DNA of 64,000 nucleotides from Lates calcarifer (GCF_001640805.2 NC_066844.1:5001-69000), one strand, 5' to 3'. Shown: positions 1 to 14,091, numbered from the stretch's first letter. The notes: a model not told the origin generated them from the sequence alone. A program made the numbers and translations.

Positions 1-585
1 TATCATCAGGAGCAGCTGAACATTCTAATTCATTTATCACAGATGAAGGTCAACAAAGACAAAACTAACCAGATGTCTCAAAACAATCTCAGATGGACAG
101 AGTTTCCCCAGAAATCATCACAGAAACCCCCGACAGTCAAGATACCTGACTTCATGTAGCCGTTTAGGCTGTTTACCAGACCCTGAACACCCCACAGACA
201 CAGAGACAGACAAAGAGACAAACTGCCTGTTCAGGCTGCATTGACTGTCATAAAACAGAGGTAGCCTCCCTCACGTTCCTGTCTCTGCATTAACCTTGGT
301 TTGGCTGCACAACAAACAATCCCACCTCACTGGAGTCATTTCTCTTAAGGTGGCCTTACAACATTTACTGCTGCTGGTAGATCTGTAAAATATCCATTAA
401 CTTATTCAGCATTACTGTACGTGTTTGGTAAGATGAAGCAACAGACCACTGACAAAGCAACAACCTGAAATGTTTGAACCAGATTCACCCAAATGTTTCA
501 AACAGATTCATCGACACAGTGTTTACAAGTCTACAAGTCTCTGTCTACACATCTGACTTCTGAGGTGATTGAACAGTTCGACTAC

Positions 586-1177
586 AGAAGTAGTTTAGAG
601 ACACTGTAACCCAGCAATGTCAGAGTCAGATCTTAAGTTCTGTGTGTGGACAAGTCCTGACTGAATCACCAACGCTTGGAGTGATTTTAAAGCTACAGTT
701 TGATCTACATCACCAAATCTGTCCCTAAAACACTAAGATCATAACAACAGCATACCACAGTCAGCTGATTCACAACACCAGATGGATCCTTGTCTGGTTT
801 TGGAAACTGCACAACTATGGCACACAACTCAGTAGAGTCCATGATCTTGTACGTGGAGTAGTAGAACTAGGGATTTTTTACTTTTTCCTCTAAAAACTGA
901 CTAACTGTACTGACAGCGTGGACTTCCTCTCACACAGAGAAGAAGGGGAAGGAGAAAAGCCTTGCCTTCTTATGATGCGAGTCGACTCATTTGACCTCAT
1001 TCTCTGTAGTGTTAACAAGTCCTGGTTCATTGAATCCTGGTTCCGAATTGCCACATTAGAAAAATGTGGAAAGGTTTGGTCCAAATATAAATAATATGAC
1101 TCTGTCAGGACATGTGCACACAGAACTTAAGATCTGAATCTGACATTGCTGGGTTACAGTGTCTCTGAACTACTTCT
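586..1177. repeat. Inverted repeat with about 74-bp arms
   Basis: The left arm at 586-660 reads the same as the reverse complement of 1104-1177 with only a few mismatches. About 440 bp of single-copy-looking DNA lies between. No transposase frame is seen inside, so this may be a small non-autonomous element or a local inverted duplication. Confidence 0.75.
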
Positions 1178-2307
1178 TCAGATGTCCTGTCGACCACGTC
1201 AACAGCCAATTGTGTGAACCGCAACTTGTTGATGTGTGGACAGAGTGAAGACGAGTGTGTTGAAGCACTTGGACAAATCAAAGTAAAACATCTCAAGTCA
1301 TCTGCTTTGTCAATGGTCTACGACCAAATCTCACCAAACACATACAAACATGTTCGAACAGGAAACAGCTCCTTTGCAGATGTGTCAACAGCAGCAGTGA
1401 ATGATGAAAGGAAACCTGGAGAGAAAATGAGACCTGAGGACAATGCTGACAACTATCTGGACTGATCCATCTATGCTGAGAAAACAGGACTCATCTTTTT
1501 CTGAGGCTTCATAATGAATTTAGAATCTCACATCAAAAGTTAAATTATCCTGCAACACAAACTACGCTGCATAAATCACAGCAAACACCACATTTATCAA
1601 CCAGGAGCAATGACAATAAGCAGCTACCTTCAGATTAAAAGCTTTTACCAAATACGAATGATAACTGATGTGATCTGGACATTATTAACTTTCAGAGTAC
1701 GAGCTGAGCAAGGAGAAAAACTACTACACTGTCTAAAACCAATCAGACAGACAGTAATCATAGGAACCCTGACTATCAATGTGCCTAACTTTAATACTCT
1801 GATGGGCTGAATGTGAATGTTAGCTGGTACATAGAGCTAAAGCCTTGAACACAAACAAAGAGAGAAATGGAACTTGGATGGGTGAATCCGGGAACAATGA
1901 AAAACCACAGCACAAATAAGAACACTGGCAGTTTGTTACTGTAAAACACTTTGTAACTGATTTGAAGCTCTACATAAATAAAGTTTATTAGTAGTAAACC
2001 CATTAAAAAAGAAAGTGTTTGTAGACACAGATCAAACAAACAGGTGCTGCTGTGACTGATGGCAGCCAGGAAAAAGATGGACAAACAAGAGATGAAGAGA
2101 AAGATGAGCTCAGGCTTTGTTACAGCAAAGACACCATCAATACACAACTGACCATAGACCCAATGAAACTGACTGTTAATACAACCTTCATTTACACCAC
2201 ATCACTAAAACATTCCTGTCATCAGCAGCAGCTCCATCAAATCCTTTACACTGGATCTCCTCCCTGTCTCACATGATTCATATCTAATGATTTAAAGACC
2301 AGTGAAC

Positions 2308-2381
2308 CATCTGTCCTCACTGAACATAAACCCTGTCTGATCCTCCAGAGTCCTGAAACAGTCTGTTCAGACTCTGAACCA
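2308..2381 (+). repeat. Direct repeat copy 1 (74 bp)
   Basis: This segment recurs at 3707-3780 with essentially one mismatch. Weaker similarity continues downstream in both places. Its nature is unknown; it behaves like a dispersed repeat rather than a gene. Confidence 0.75.
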
Positions 2382-2666
2382 CATCAGTCCAGCTCTGACC
2401 CAACACTTGATTCTTCCTGGTCTCACCATCACTGCCTCAGCAGATCCAAACAAAAACAAACAGTCTTATTCTTACTGCAGACACAGGTTCAATACACAGA
2501 ATTTATGCAAACGGACAGAGGACAGCAGGACTGACTGAGACTCATTCTGTTATCTGTATTAACAACAACCCCCAGCACAATTAAAATAGAAACAGCACTT
2601 TGTAGATCTAAAAGGCTCTGATGTTTACAGGGACATATGAACAGGGGACAAATTTGGTCATGTTGG

Positions 2667-2983
2667 ATGAACGAGGAAATGGATAGATCATTAGATTGGC
2701 TCGATGGCAAAGAGAAAGAGGGAGGGATAGACAGGAGATGGCGCTGTGGCCCAAAAATAACAAAAAAAAAAAACAAACAAAGACACAAACCTCAGTGTGT
2801 GTGAATCTAACACTGATAGATGGGGTACATAGGGACTGATGGGCTGCCATGTTGGAATGATGAACGAGGAAATGGATAGATCGTTAGATTGGCTCGATGG
2901 CTGAGACAAAGAGGGAGGGATAGACAGGAGATGGCGCTGTGGCCCAAAAATAACAAAAAAAAAATAACAAAGATGCAAACCTG
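2667..2983. repeat. Tandem duplication, unit about 193 bp
   Basis: Two units begin at about 2667 and 2860. Each carries the same 110-120 bp core ending in a long A run after a shared GC-richer segment. The A runs differ in length between the copies. Confidence 0.7.
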
Positions 2984-3706
2984 ATGATTTGTAGCTGAAA
3001 ACTGTTGAGACAGTTGTGTGTTTGACTGAGTTTCAGTTTGTGAATCAGTGACAGCTGACAGAGGAACAGACTGAGGGCTTTGGATCAACATGTCACATTG
3101 TTGTGTTTGTAATTTTCTGCTAGAGATACAATAAATAAACACAGCAGCGCGTTAACTTGTGCAGCTGTTAACTCTTTCAGCTGCTGTTTCTGGACACAGC
3201 TCATGTCTCTATGTGCAGCTGCTGTTTATCAGGAATTCATCATGTTTATCATGTTAGCAGTTTCTATCAAAGATCACATCTGGTTAAAAACCTCATTCAC
3301 AGGTTTCAAGAATCTGAAAAGTTATGATGACATGGTGGAAATGTGTTAGAGATGACATATTAGGGCAGAAAACACCTCAATGCATCATCATACAGACAAA
3401 CACTGATGGATTTTATTATAGTTTCAAAAATAAACAGTCAATATACAACAAGTCTAAGGTAAGGCTAAATAATAAGCTAAAAATTAAATATGTAATATAT
3501 AAATATATATATCATTGCAATTATTTTAGACAGATCTTTTGATGAGTCATGATTTCAATGAGAATTTTTGAATTTCATTTTGATATGATTTTAACTCTTT
3601 GAACAGCGGCCAAAACAAGACACCTTCAATACACTGTCAACAGGCAGATTACAGACACTCATGAACTTTAACACAAAACAAAAACTTTACATTTCTATCT
3701 TCAAGC

Positions 3707-3780
3707 CATCTGTCCTCAGTGAACATAAACCCTGTCTGATCCTCCAGAGTCCTGAAACAGTCTGTTCAGACTCTGAACCA
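3707..3780 (+). repeat. Direct repeat copy 2 (74 bp)
   Basis: Second copy of the segment at 2308-2381, same orientation, about 1.4 kb away. Confidence 0.75.
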
Positions 3781-5414
3781 ATATCAACACCCAATTCTTG
3801 CTGGTCTCACCATCGCTGGCTCAGTAGCGCCAAACAAAAACAGTCAGTCTCTTTCTTATTTAACAAAGAGAGAGAATTTTTCCCAAAGCTTCCAAACATT
3901 CTGCAGTCTCTAAATAACCTTACTATCCAAACAACAAAATATCACTAAATACTCTGATTGTGTTGAAGACATCCCTCCAACACAATTCAACAACACAAGT
4001 CATGACACGGCGGCCATGATAAGACTCATTCAATACACAACAGACAGATGTGTGAGAGAGGCACAGCAGCCATGACACAACACAGAATAAAAAGTAAAAA
4101 ATGAGACTTACTGGTTCGTAGATCTGCCTGGAAGACAAAAGAAAAAAAACATGTCTGAGTAAAGTCGCTGACAGTTTGATCATTTCCTGACCTTCACTCT
4201 GGTATCTGTGTGGTTTTATAGATATTATAGATAAAGATTGTTTTCTTGTTTAATTCTTTGAACTTCAATTTAAACATGGAAACTTGATAAAAACAGGACA
4301 TTATATGCTGTGAAAAATTAAACATGTTACTGTGAACAGCTGTTAATGAGTTAATGAGCCTGACAGGAACCAACACACCTGACAGCAATGACATCAATGC
4401 TAATGCTAAGCTAACTCATGGCTAACTCAGCTCCTTTACAGGCATCACTCACCAAGTTTTACAGGACCAGGTTCTCCAAGAGTCTTTTCCTCTCTCACCA
4501 CAGGAGGGCGCTGTTCTGTTCATTAAAAAAAGTATGAGTCACATCTCCAGTCTGTGATGTTTCCTGAACTTCATTCTGGTATTTTGGGGGGGGGGCAGCA
4601 CCACTGAGTTTGTCTGAGAACAGACTCATTAAATCCAGGTCAGTTTGTGTCCTGACATCAGTGTGCTCCTCCATTTGTTAGTTCGTGTTTTAATGAAAAC
4701 TTATTCCTCCTCTGAAACTCACACAGTAACTAACAGGGGCAGTGGTATTCCAGCATCTCCCAGTAAAATCACTGTTTGTCAGTGGAGTCTGGTACTGATA
4801 CACAGAGATGTCTGAGGTTAAACTGGTTAATAAAAAGCTCTGTCTCTGTAGGAATCCTGTCCATGATGTTGGACAACAATCCAAGTCTGTCAGAGACAAA
4901 AACAGCTTTAGTGGTCGGACACTCTAGTGGATGAAATGACAGCAGCGGTCTTGCTCCACGTGTTTGACTGTCTCAGCTGTTTCACAGTTCACTGATCAAT
5001 AACGCGATTGAATTCATTAACCACCACACCCTGTCACTTTATGTTCACTTTAAACAAACATCAGTTTAGATTCTGTGGCTCCTCAGCTCTGACTTTAACC
5101 ACACTGAGCAGCTTGAAAACGCTCTTTGACTTAAATTGGAATGAAAATGTTTTTTTCCCGCGCGTTTCCTCCTGAAATGAATCCAGTCTGAACTAATGAG
5201 TGTTTCCATCTCAGTGAGTTAATCCCGTGTGTGTGAGCGACCACACACACCGACTGTTCTTCTGTTAAACTCTGTCAACCTGAGTTTAAACAACACGACA
5301 CTACAACACACCGCAGCACAGTTACACACCTGACTCTAAACAAGCAAAACGAGCCTGACACGCGCCCACACACCTGACGACAGCGACATGAACTAGCTGA
5401 TAGACATCACTCAC

Positions 5415-5500
5415 CTGTCCAGGTGTGTTTCCAGCTCCTCCTGTGGTTGTATCGATCATCCCGGTGTCTCTGAACCAGTTTCTCTGTTCAGACCCGCCAT
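5415..5500 (-). other. Possible 5' exon of an unidentified minus-strand gene
   Basis: On the minus strand a candidate exon ends with a good donor (CAG then gtgagt, just below 5415). It has an ATG at 5500 opening a 14-codon frame whose stop overlaps a second ATG at 5459. The second ATG stays open for 15 codons to the donor. It sits directly downstream of CpG-rich DNA with CRE and NRF1-like sites, as expected for a housekeeping transcript start. I could not follow it into recognisable coding exons, so the gene, if real, is unidentified. Confidence 0.3.
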
Positions 5501-5600
5501 CACTGTACCTACACCGTCTGTTGCGCGCACCAAGGTGTGCGATTTTCGGCGTCTGACGTCACTCTTAAAGCTGAAGTGCGCATGCGGTGATGCGTTAAGT
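5500..5600. promoter_or_regulatory. CpG-rich promoter-like block with CRE and NRF1-like sites
   Basis: A perfect palindromic CRE (TGACGTCA, 5554-5561) and an NRF1-like site (TGCGCATGCG, 5577-5586) lie about 20 bp apart in a short CpG-dense patch within AT-rich surroundings. They are immediately upstream of the candidate minus-strand exon at 5415-5500. No TATA box is evident. Confidence 0.5.
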
Positions 5601-5619
5601 GTCGTAAAAACCAAACTTT

Positions 5620-6300
5620 CCTCCTACAGAAATGTTCGTTGCCTTATCAAACTCTGACAGATTCTCAGTTCTCCTTGAGATACAAAGTCTGGTGTTAATT
5701 TAAACAAGAATATTAAATTTAATTTCAGTAATTTACTGAAAACTGTTGGTTAAAATTAATTACCTCTTACACATTAAAATGTCTAAAAAAGAAAAAGACC
5801 AGACCAGTGTTTTATATTTTATTGTGTTCTTACTTGATCCCAAATGGTTCCAGGAATTTTCACATCTAGAAGAATCCATAATTTTAATCAAGATAACAGC
5901 CCCTTTCATTGGATGGTTTGTCGACGAAGTCATATCCTCTTGCGCATGTCAGTGATGTCACAGAGGCGGTCAGATGAAAACCGATTTCTTCCAAACTCAT
6001 CTTTGTTATTCTGTTATTGGAGATGTAACTCTGTCCATCACAGTTTTATTCTGATTAGTGAACTGAGCTGTGAAGAAGTTTTTACATTTCGTTATTAAAG
6101 AAATGATGATACAAAGAGACTGTGTTAGATCAGATTAGATCAGAAATTGAGTACAACTTAACATTTGAACCAAATCTGAAGAAATTCACTCAAATTGTTT
6201 CTGAGAGACAACGAGAACAAGGTGGACGAAAACTGAAATCCTCCTTCACAGCTGGTGTTGACTGTAAAGATGCCACTGAAACTCTGGAAACTACAGATGG
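5620..6300. other. Intergenic DNA
   Basis: AT-rich sequence between the promoter-like block and the 3' end of ddx27. Small frames (for example 5746-5955 and 5844-6098) show no family motif. Nothing else is seen. Confidence 0.5.
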
Positions 6301-6304
6301 AAAC

Positions 6305-6310
6305 TTTATT
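6305..6310 (-). terminator. ddx27 polyadenylation signal
   Basis: AATAAA on the minus strand about 110 nt downstream of the ddx27 stop codon, a normal distance for a short 3' UTR. Confidence 0.6.
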
Positions 6311-6417
6311 TAAAAGTTATTTAATGAACAAAGAAAAGATTTACACAATGAACACAAAGACACAACACAATAAATTCATGTGGGAGAGAACAGCTTCTGA
6401 GGCGACCATCTTGGCTG

Positions 6418-9400
6418 TCACTTCTTCTTCTTGAACCTGACAGAGAGAACAGAGCATCAGCCATCTTAACTCTGTTTATATCATGTTGGGGGACAGAGAA
6501 GGTGGATCTCACCTGGAGCTGCCTGGATGCTTCCTGTCCAAACCAAGTCGCTTCCTGTCAGCAAAGGACGGTCTGTAACAAGACAGGTGTACAAACAGGT
6601 GAGACAGGTGTGTACAGAGAGGTCAGATGAGTGTATAGACAGGTGAGACAGGTGTGCAAACAGATGAGACAGGTCTGCAAAAAGGTGTACAGACAATTGT
6701 GTACATAAAGACAGGTGTCTACAGAAGTCTCACCCAGCTCTGTAGTGTTTCAGAGCCTTGCTGCTTGTGTTGGTCAGCTCTTTATCAAACACTGACTTCT
6801 TTCCTCCTTTTCCCATTTTCTGATTGGCTGCTGAAGGAGAGACAGTTTAGTTTAGTGCAGCTGTTTACAGTGAAAACAGGTGAGACAGGTGTTATTAGAC
6901 TGTACAGTGGCCAGTCTTCAGATTTGTGTTGTAGTTTTCATTTCAATTTCATCAGTATGAACTAAAATAATTATTTTAAATTTTTTTATGATTAAAAATC
7001 AAAAACTGCAATCTCAAATTTTTCTTTTAGTATCAGAACCTCAGCTCAGTTCTTTCTTCATCTTCAGTCTTGGTTCAGTCTCTCCTGAATCTGGTCTTCC
7101 TGTCCTGTCAACTCAGTCCACTCAGTGACAGTGAGAGACCCAGAGGAGACTCAATTGTCTTGGTTTCAGGTCTATGTTGAGCTTAAAGGTGAATCATCAC
7201 CTCAGTCTCTGGACTCTGGTGCAGGTTTTCTACAAGGACCTCTCTGTATTTGCCTCAGTCCAGTCTCACTGTAACTCCTGCTGATATCCAGGGTGAATTA
7301 TGGACCTGATACGCAGGTGAGTGTCTTTCTAAACTCTGTCCAGTCAGTTCAGTTTGTTCCAGGTAGACTTTGGCAAGTTCTGGAGACATCCGAAGGATAA
7401 TTAAAGAGGAAGTAGCTGACCACAGTTCACAGCCACAGCAAACCATCAGACACTACCTGGGAGATTTCCGTTTTTAATTTTACTAAAATACATGTTTTCA
7501 CATTGTCATGAAGCAAAGGGGTCTGAATACTTCCTGTCTATCAGGACATATCAGAATATGTTTGTATCTGACCTTTAGTCGGCGTCTCGTCCTCGGGCAT
7601 CACTCTCGCTCTCTTTGGTCGTCTCTCTCTCTTGGCTGCCCGCTCAGCAAACATCTGAGCCTTCAAGATCTCGAACTGAGTGCGCTCCTCAGACTGTCAG
7701 ACAGAGAAAATCAGACAGATGTGGATTTAGAGAAGACTCACTGCTAACCCTCGCCCAGCTCAACAGCAGAAACATCACTGATCATAAAGCAGAGAGCACA
7801 GCAGAGAGCACATGAACATGATTGGCCTTAGAGGACAATTTATACTCTGATGAGTCAACACCGTACCCTACACCATACACTGTACCCTACATCCTACATT
7901 CTACACCGTACCCTACACCATACCTTACATCCTAAATCCCTACACCGTACCCTACATCCTACATACCCTAAACTGCAGCCTAACTCTCTAGAAATGTAAC
8001 TACACACCCCACTGAGGAGCAGAGGTGATCCTACTCACCACCTCTCATTGATTATTGATCGATCAATTTATGGCAGGTTCTTACCGTAAGCTCCTTCTTC
8101 TTCCTGCCATCCTTCAGGAACTTTTCTCTCTTCTTCTTCCCTCTGAGAGCGAGATCAAACTCCTGCAGAGCCTTTGACACTGAGGAAGAGGAGGAGGAAC
8201 ATGATTTCAAATCCTAGTACAGTGCAGTACTCAGTAGTAGAAAACTACAGAGTACAGAGTACTACTGAGTACAGGTGAGGGAAGGGCAGTACCGTGTGTA
8301 GTTGTACAGTATATTGTGTAGTTGTACAGTTGTGTAGTACAGTGTATAGCTGTATAGCACAGTGTGTATTAATACTCACTGCGACTCTGTTTTCTCTCTT
8401 GCTGAGTTTGAAACCAAACTCTCTGAGACTCTGAGGATGAACCATCAAGACGCTTCTGAGCCACGCTCAACTATACATATACACACACACACACGCACGC
8501 ACACACCATAGTTACATCATGTTTTATTCTTCAGCAGCTTTAAATCCCTCATTTCACACAGTTTGTTTGACTCACAAAATACAAAAGTAACAACTTTTAA
8601 AATGTAGAAATCTTTGGTGAAAATTAGATTTTTATTCCCTAACAGTTACATAAACTGTGACCTGTTGAATGTCTTCCTGATGTGATCGCAGACAGTTCAC
8701 CCACTCTGACTGTTTCCACTCTCATGAGCTGTCTGATCAGGTGTAGAGGTGTACAATTACTCAGGTGTAGAGGTGTACCTTGGCCTCAGACGCAGCCAGC
8801 TCTCTCTCCTCTCTCTCCAGCTTCGTCACAGCTTCGACGTCTTTCTCGAGTTTAGAGATCAGGTCTCTGAACTTCAGGATCACCTCTGAGGCACACAGAG
8901 AGTTTAGTCACAGCACACCTGAGAGGAACTACAACAGGTGAAACTCCAACAGGTGACTTCTTTTTACTGTTTCTGTTAAGAACCACTTCATCATCTGTTC
9001 ACTCTTGTTACTTTCCTGCTGCACTGATCTCAATATTGCCAGGTTGCCTGAACTACCCACAGACTGTCTTTCTCCCAGACACACTCCTGTCTCTCTGACC
9101 AGTTGTCTATATCTCAGGTGTGCATACCTGGCGGCAGGACTCGGGCCTTCACGCTGTTCTTGGCAGACTTCACCACCTCCTTCAGCATCTTTCTCTCAGA
9201 TTCTCCAACCAGAGACACCGAACGTCCTGAACGACCGGCTCTTGCCGTCCGACCAACACGGTGGACGTAATGTTTGACTGTAGACGGCATGGTGAAGTTT
9301 ATCACCTGAGAGACAGACAGGTTAGAGAGAGACAGGTGGAGAGAGACAGACAGGTTAGACAGAATCAGACAGGATTAGACAGACAGGTGGAGAGGTGTTG

Positions 9401-12400
9401 GAGGATCAAACAGAAAACATGTTGAGTTTTGTTTTGTTTGTTTTAATAAAACCAGCAGCTTGTGTCTGTAGATTTACGGAGTTACCATAGTAACCCTAAC
9501 CACTGCAGTAATCCTACGACCCCACAGTAACTTTATTATTAAACCCATAAAACCTCGACAGTAACTCTGCAGTAACTCAATGAGAACCAAAAACACTTCA
9601 GGAAAACACTTTAGTTTTTCTGTTGTCTCTCTGTAGAAACAGTGACTCTATAATAAACAGATGGAAACTTGTTAATAACTCTGTTTCTTCTGCAGGAAAC
9701 GCTGATGGACGTGACACTCACCGTTTTGACTCCATCGATGTCCAGACCTCTGGCTGCGACATCTGTCGCCACCAAGATATCAATCTGTTCGTCTTTAAAA
9801 CGCCTGGAGAAGAAGAACAAGAAGGGTGAGAAGAGACAGACGAGGTTCTGGAGGTTCTCTGGTTCTGTTTCTACTATCAGGACCATGAGCTGGGCCTGAG
9901 CTGGAGCCGGTTTGGAGTTTATGTAACTGTATCAGTCTGAATATGTTAACATCCAGACATTTATGTTGGTCTTGTAGGTCATCATCAGACACGACAAACA
10001 CAAGGGTTACAGTTCGAACTTTCAAAGACTATGATTATCATAAAATACAATCCTATGTTGCTTTACAGAGGTGCAGTGAATACATCTCAGTTTTGTTACC
10101 TGTGCAATGAAAGCATTTAGCCACTGGATGGCAGTGTCTCAATATCAGCCATTTCCTACAGTGTTTTTTAGTCAGTGATGGAGTTGGGATAAAAAGTAAA
10201 TAGTCTGGAGTACAGAGCTAAGTATACTAACCTTAGCCACAGAGAAAAGCAACAGAAGGTCCAAGAATTAAAAAGCAGCCTGTAGAATATGTTCGCAAAA
10301 GTTACACCAAAAAGATGCAGCAGTGAAAGTCAACTTTATTGTGGCCGATTGTCGAGTAATAATTTGTCAACAGTATGCAAAGAGTGATGTGCCTTTAAAA
10401 GAAGGAGTACAGCATTAAGCTGATTTTAAAAGAGTAATATGTGGAAATGGTATTATCAGTATTTACTATTCAAAGAAAACATGTGATTTATGTATGTTAA
10501 AAGCCACTAATGTGTGAGTAGATGTTAGTGCTCACTGCATGCTTACTTTGTGTGAAAAAGACATGTACTTTTAAAAAAAGTGAAACAAGGAAGAATTAAG
10601 AAATAATGTTGTAAAAATAAAGGGTAACTTAGTTTTAAAAAAATACAATCAGAACAGGCCAGAACATAATGGTGTAAAGCAGAGAGAGAAAAGGCCAAAA
10701 GAGGACAGGGTCTGCCCTGGGACAACCCTGCAAGCTGAAGTGCAGCCAGAAGAAAAGCACAGGGGCTTTCCAGAAGACAGTGGCCTTGAAGAGAAGATAA
10801 GAGTCTATTTTTAGAGCCCAGGTGCTTCTCAAAAGACAGTGACCTTGAAGATAATATAGGAGTGTAACTTTTTTTGGGGGAGCCCCAAGATAGACATCTA
10901 AATGAACTAATGTTTTAATGGTGTAAATTGGACAGACCAGTAAAATGACCTGAGAGGCGTGGAAAGCCACAGCCAAAACTGTATAAAAAAGGGACAAAGC
11001 CAGTAAAGTTTTGGGGCTCTTCTGGTGTATCTTGTATACACTGTGAATGGTTCCCAGGTTTCTTTGTCGGCAAATAAACTCTGCTGCCTTGGACACTGCC
11101 AACTCATGATAATTTTTGGACACCTGAATCAGGCTGAAGAATTCTGATCGTAGCCCAGTGGTTTGGGACTTTAAACCCAGATCCACATCAAAATCATCCA
11201 AGCTTCAAAGTGTTTTTCAGAAAGTGCATTTTTAAAGCAGTGTATGCTGAAGGTATGTGAGCAGGTATGCCCTGTTCAGAGACAGACAGAGTCCTGGAAC
11301 TATTGGAAAATCTGATTGAAGAGGTGCACAGTTCTCTGGCTTTTTATTTAGCCACTGAAACACTGATACAGCTCATCTATTCCATTCATTCATCCATTCA
11401 CATCCATTTATTTAAAAGGTTTGAATGCAGACAGTGAGAAGCTCTCGGATGTGATCGTCATGCACGGGATGAAAAAGGAAAGGGACGTCCTCAGTGAGTA
11501 GTTTGCAAGTTAAATGAAATTACCCTGTGAGAAGTTGCTGGGGTTTATCATTGATGGTGAGCCATGTTTGGTGAGAGAACTGTCTTGGTATGACTGGTGA
11601 AAGAGAAAACCTCTGATAACTGACCTTTCAAAGCTACTTATTAATTAACTTATTATTAAAACTAATTGATCGCAGAGGCAGTTATATCAGTAATATGAGA
11701 GAGTAGATACATTTATAAAGTCTTACAGTTACAAGTGGACCTTTGAGGTTAACCACAATGCTTATAATGCTGAAACTGAGTTTGACACCCCTGGTCTAGA
11801 TAATCCCGCCACTGATGTGGTTGTGGTCCTGGACCAGCAGAGTGTTGATGACCAGTTCTGTACAAACATGAAGAACTGATTCAGGATCAGGCAGCAGCTC
11901 CAAACCAGACCTCAAACTGCCTGGGCGGGTGCATGTATGTGTGTGTGTACCTGAGGTTCTCCAATCTCTGGTTCTGGCTCAGTTCTCCATGCAGTTCCCC
12001 GACCTTCAGTCCCATCAGACCCAGCAGGATGTGGAGTCTGTGAGCCTGTTTCCTCGTCTGAGTGAACAACATCACGTGATCCTGGAACGTCCGAGTCAGC
12101 AGAGCTACCAGCACAACAACAGGGACAGGGTCAGTACTGGTACTGTAGTACCTGTGAGTAGTACTGCAGTATCATGAGTAGTCCTGCAGTATCTGTCAGT
12201 AGTACTGCAGTATCAGGACGTACCAGCCACCACAGCCTCTCTGTCTCCTTCTCTGTTTGGTCGGATTCTGACGAACTCTTGTCGCAAGAACGGAGCTACG
12301 TCAGTGTTGCTGTTTACAAAGATCCTGATTGGCTGCTTCAATGAAACTGCCGCCAGGTCCTTCACCTGAAGACACAAATCACATGACACACATTGACACA

Positions 12401-14059
12401 GAAGTCACATGACACGCACTGACACACCTGGGGACACAGGTCACATGACACAGGTATGAACACATACCTCTTCTGTCATGGTGGCAGAGAACAACATGGT
12501 CTGTCTGTTATAGGAGCACAACCTGATGATCTCCTTCATCTGCTCCTCAAAGTACTCGTCCAACATCCTGAGACACAAACACACAGGTGAGTTCCGACAG
12601 GTGAGTTTCTTTTTCCCCCATTTCCTCAGACAAGATACTGAAGGAAACCGAACTGCCCTGATGTATTGTCAGAGTAGGTGACAGGAAACTGTTGTGTGAA
12701 CATGTGAACAGGTGAATGTGAGTGAACAGGTGAATGTGAACAGATAAGTGTGTTAACAGGTGAGTGAGTCTCGTGGCTGATCAGATCGGAGAAGGTCTGA
12801 GGTGTCTGTGTTTACCTGTCAGCCTCATCCAGGATCAGGATCTCTATGTGTGTGAGCTCGAAGCTCGGCGTGTTGTGGAGGTGATCGATCAGCCGACCAG
12901 GTGTAGCGATCAGAACGTCGGGCCCTGCCCTCAAAGCTGCTTCCTGAGACTTCAGGTCCAACCCACCTGGAGACAGACCAAGACAGATTACCTTAGGACC
13001 AGACCGAGTCCAGATTCAGAGTCAGTCAGTGACCAGTGACCACTCATACCAACAGTCAGGCAGGTGGTGATGGAGGTGAACTGGGCAAGCTGACGGGCCA
13101 CAGAGTGAACCTGGATCCCCAACTCTCTGGTCGGGACTAGAACCAAGACCCGGGTCACCTGGGACATCCTGGGCTTATAAACCAAACGCTCCAACACCGG
13201 CAGCATAAAGGCAGCCGTCTTTCCTGAAGGCAGAGGACGAATGTTTTAGATTATTTCATCTGGTCACAGAGTGAAGAACTGGTCCCATTGTTTCAGGGTT
13301 ACCTGTCCCTGTAGCGGCACAGGCGCAGAGGTCTCTGCCCAGCAGGCCAACAGGAACGCAGGCCTTCTGAATGGGAGTCGGCTGCTTGAAGCCCAGAGCT
13401 GTGACGGCCTGCAGGGACACAACAGGAGTTCACAAACATCAACAACACAAAACCAGGCCCCCCCTACATCCAAGTCTTCCTGTCAGACTCAGACTCTACT
13501 CTGTTCTGCCTGAGGAAGTCACAAAAGACTCTTTGTCCGAACACCTGCTCAGAGTATCAGGTCTTCTTTGAGTCTCTTGGTCCTGGTGGGGGGTTTAGGA
13601 TTCTTTGAGGGTCTTTGAGCACCAACCTGCCCAATATGAACTCAGGTGGTGTTTTGATACCAACATCATAAACTGCCTGAAACAGACTTGTTTGACTGTG
13701 AGGTTTCAGTGACCCACTTCATGGTCGAACCAAAGTCCTTCTAGACGAGACCCACCACTTGGCAGCCATCTTGGAAAGGCCCTCAGGCGGTTATCTCAGG
13801 CTAAGAGGCTCCCAGAGGAACCATAACTTCACCTTGACCAGGAGGCATCTGTTGTTTTTCTGACCCAGTCTAGATGAAGCCACTTTAAGCTCCAGAAAGT
13901 TTCTACTTTATTTCACACTGATGTTATTCTGCAGTTATGCAGCTATGGCACAGACACTGAGAGAAATATGAAATATCTGCTCTGCTAAAGTGACTCACAC
14001 ACACACACACCATCATGTACACCATCATGTACAGTTACTGTACAGTTACTGTACATGAT

Positions 14060-14091
<32 letters not shown>

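Larger units (their letters stand above)
1..5400. other. Gene-poor, repeat-rich left end
   Basis: I recognise no protein in this stretch. Open frames are short and lack family motifs, including an 83-residue plus-strand frame at 1214-1465. It holds an inverted repeat (586-660 with 1104-1177), a 74-bp sequence present twice (2308-2381 and 3707-3780), a tandem duplication of about 193 bp (2667-2983), an AT-rich block near 3420-3540 and a G run near 4587. Splice-like signals on the minus strand (donor beside 4453, a 16-nt piece at about 4115-4130) might belong to the untranslated exons of a gene starting near 5.5 kb, but no coding chain could be built. Confidence 0.5.

Noticed and set aside
1214..1465. 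83-codon plus-strand frame
   Set aside because: No recognisable domain, no promoter or splice context, repeat-rich surroundings.
10635..11201. 188-codon minus-strand open frame
   Set aside because: It runs antisense through the LTR-like block, has no family motif and no splice partners; chance openness is the simplest reading.
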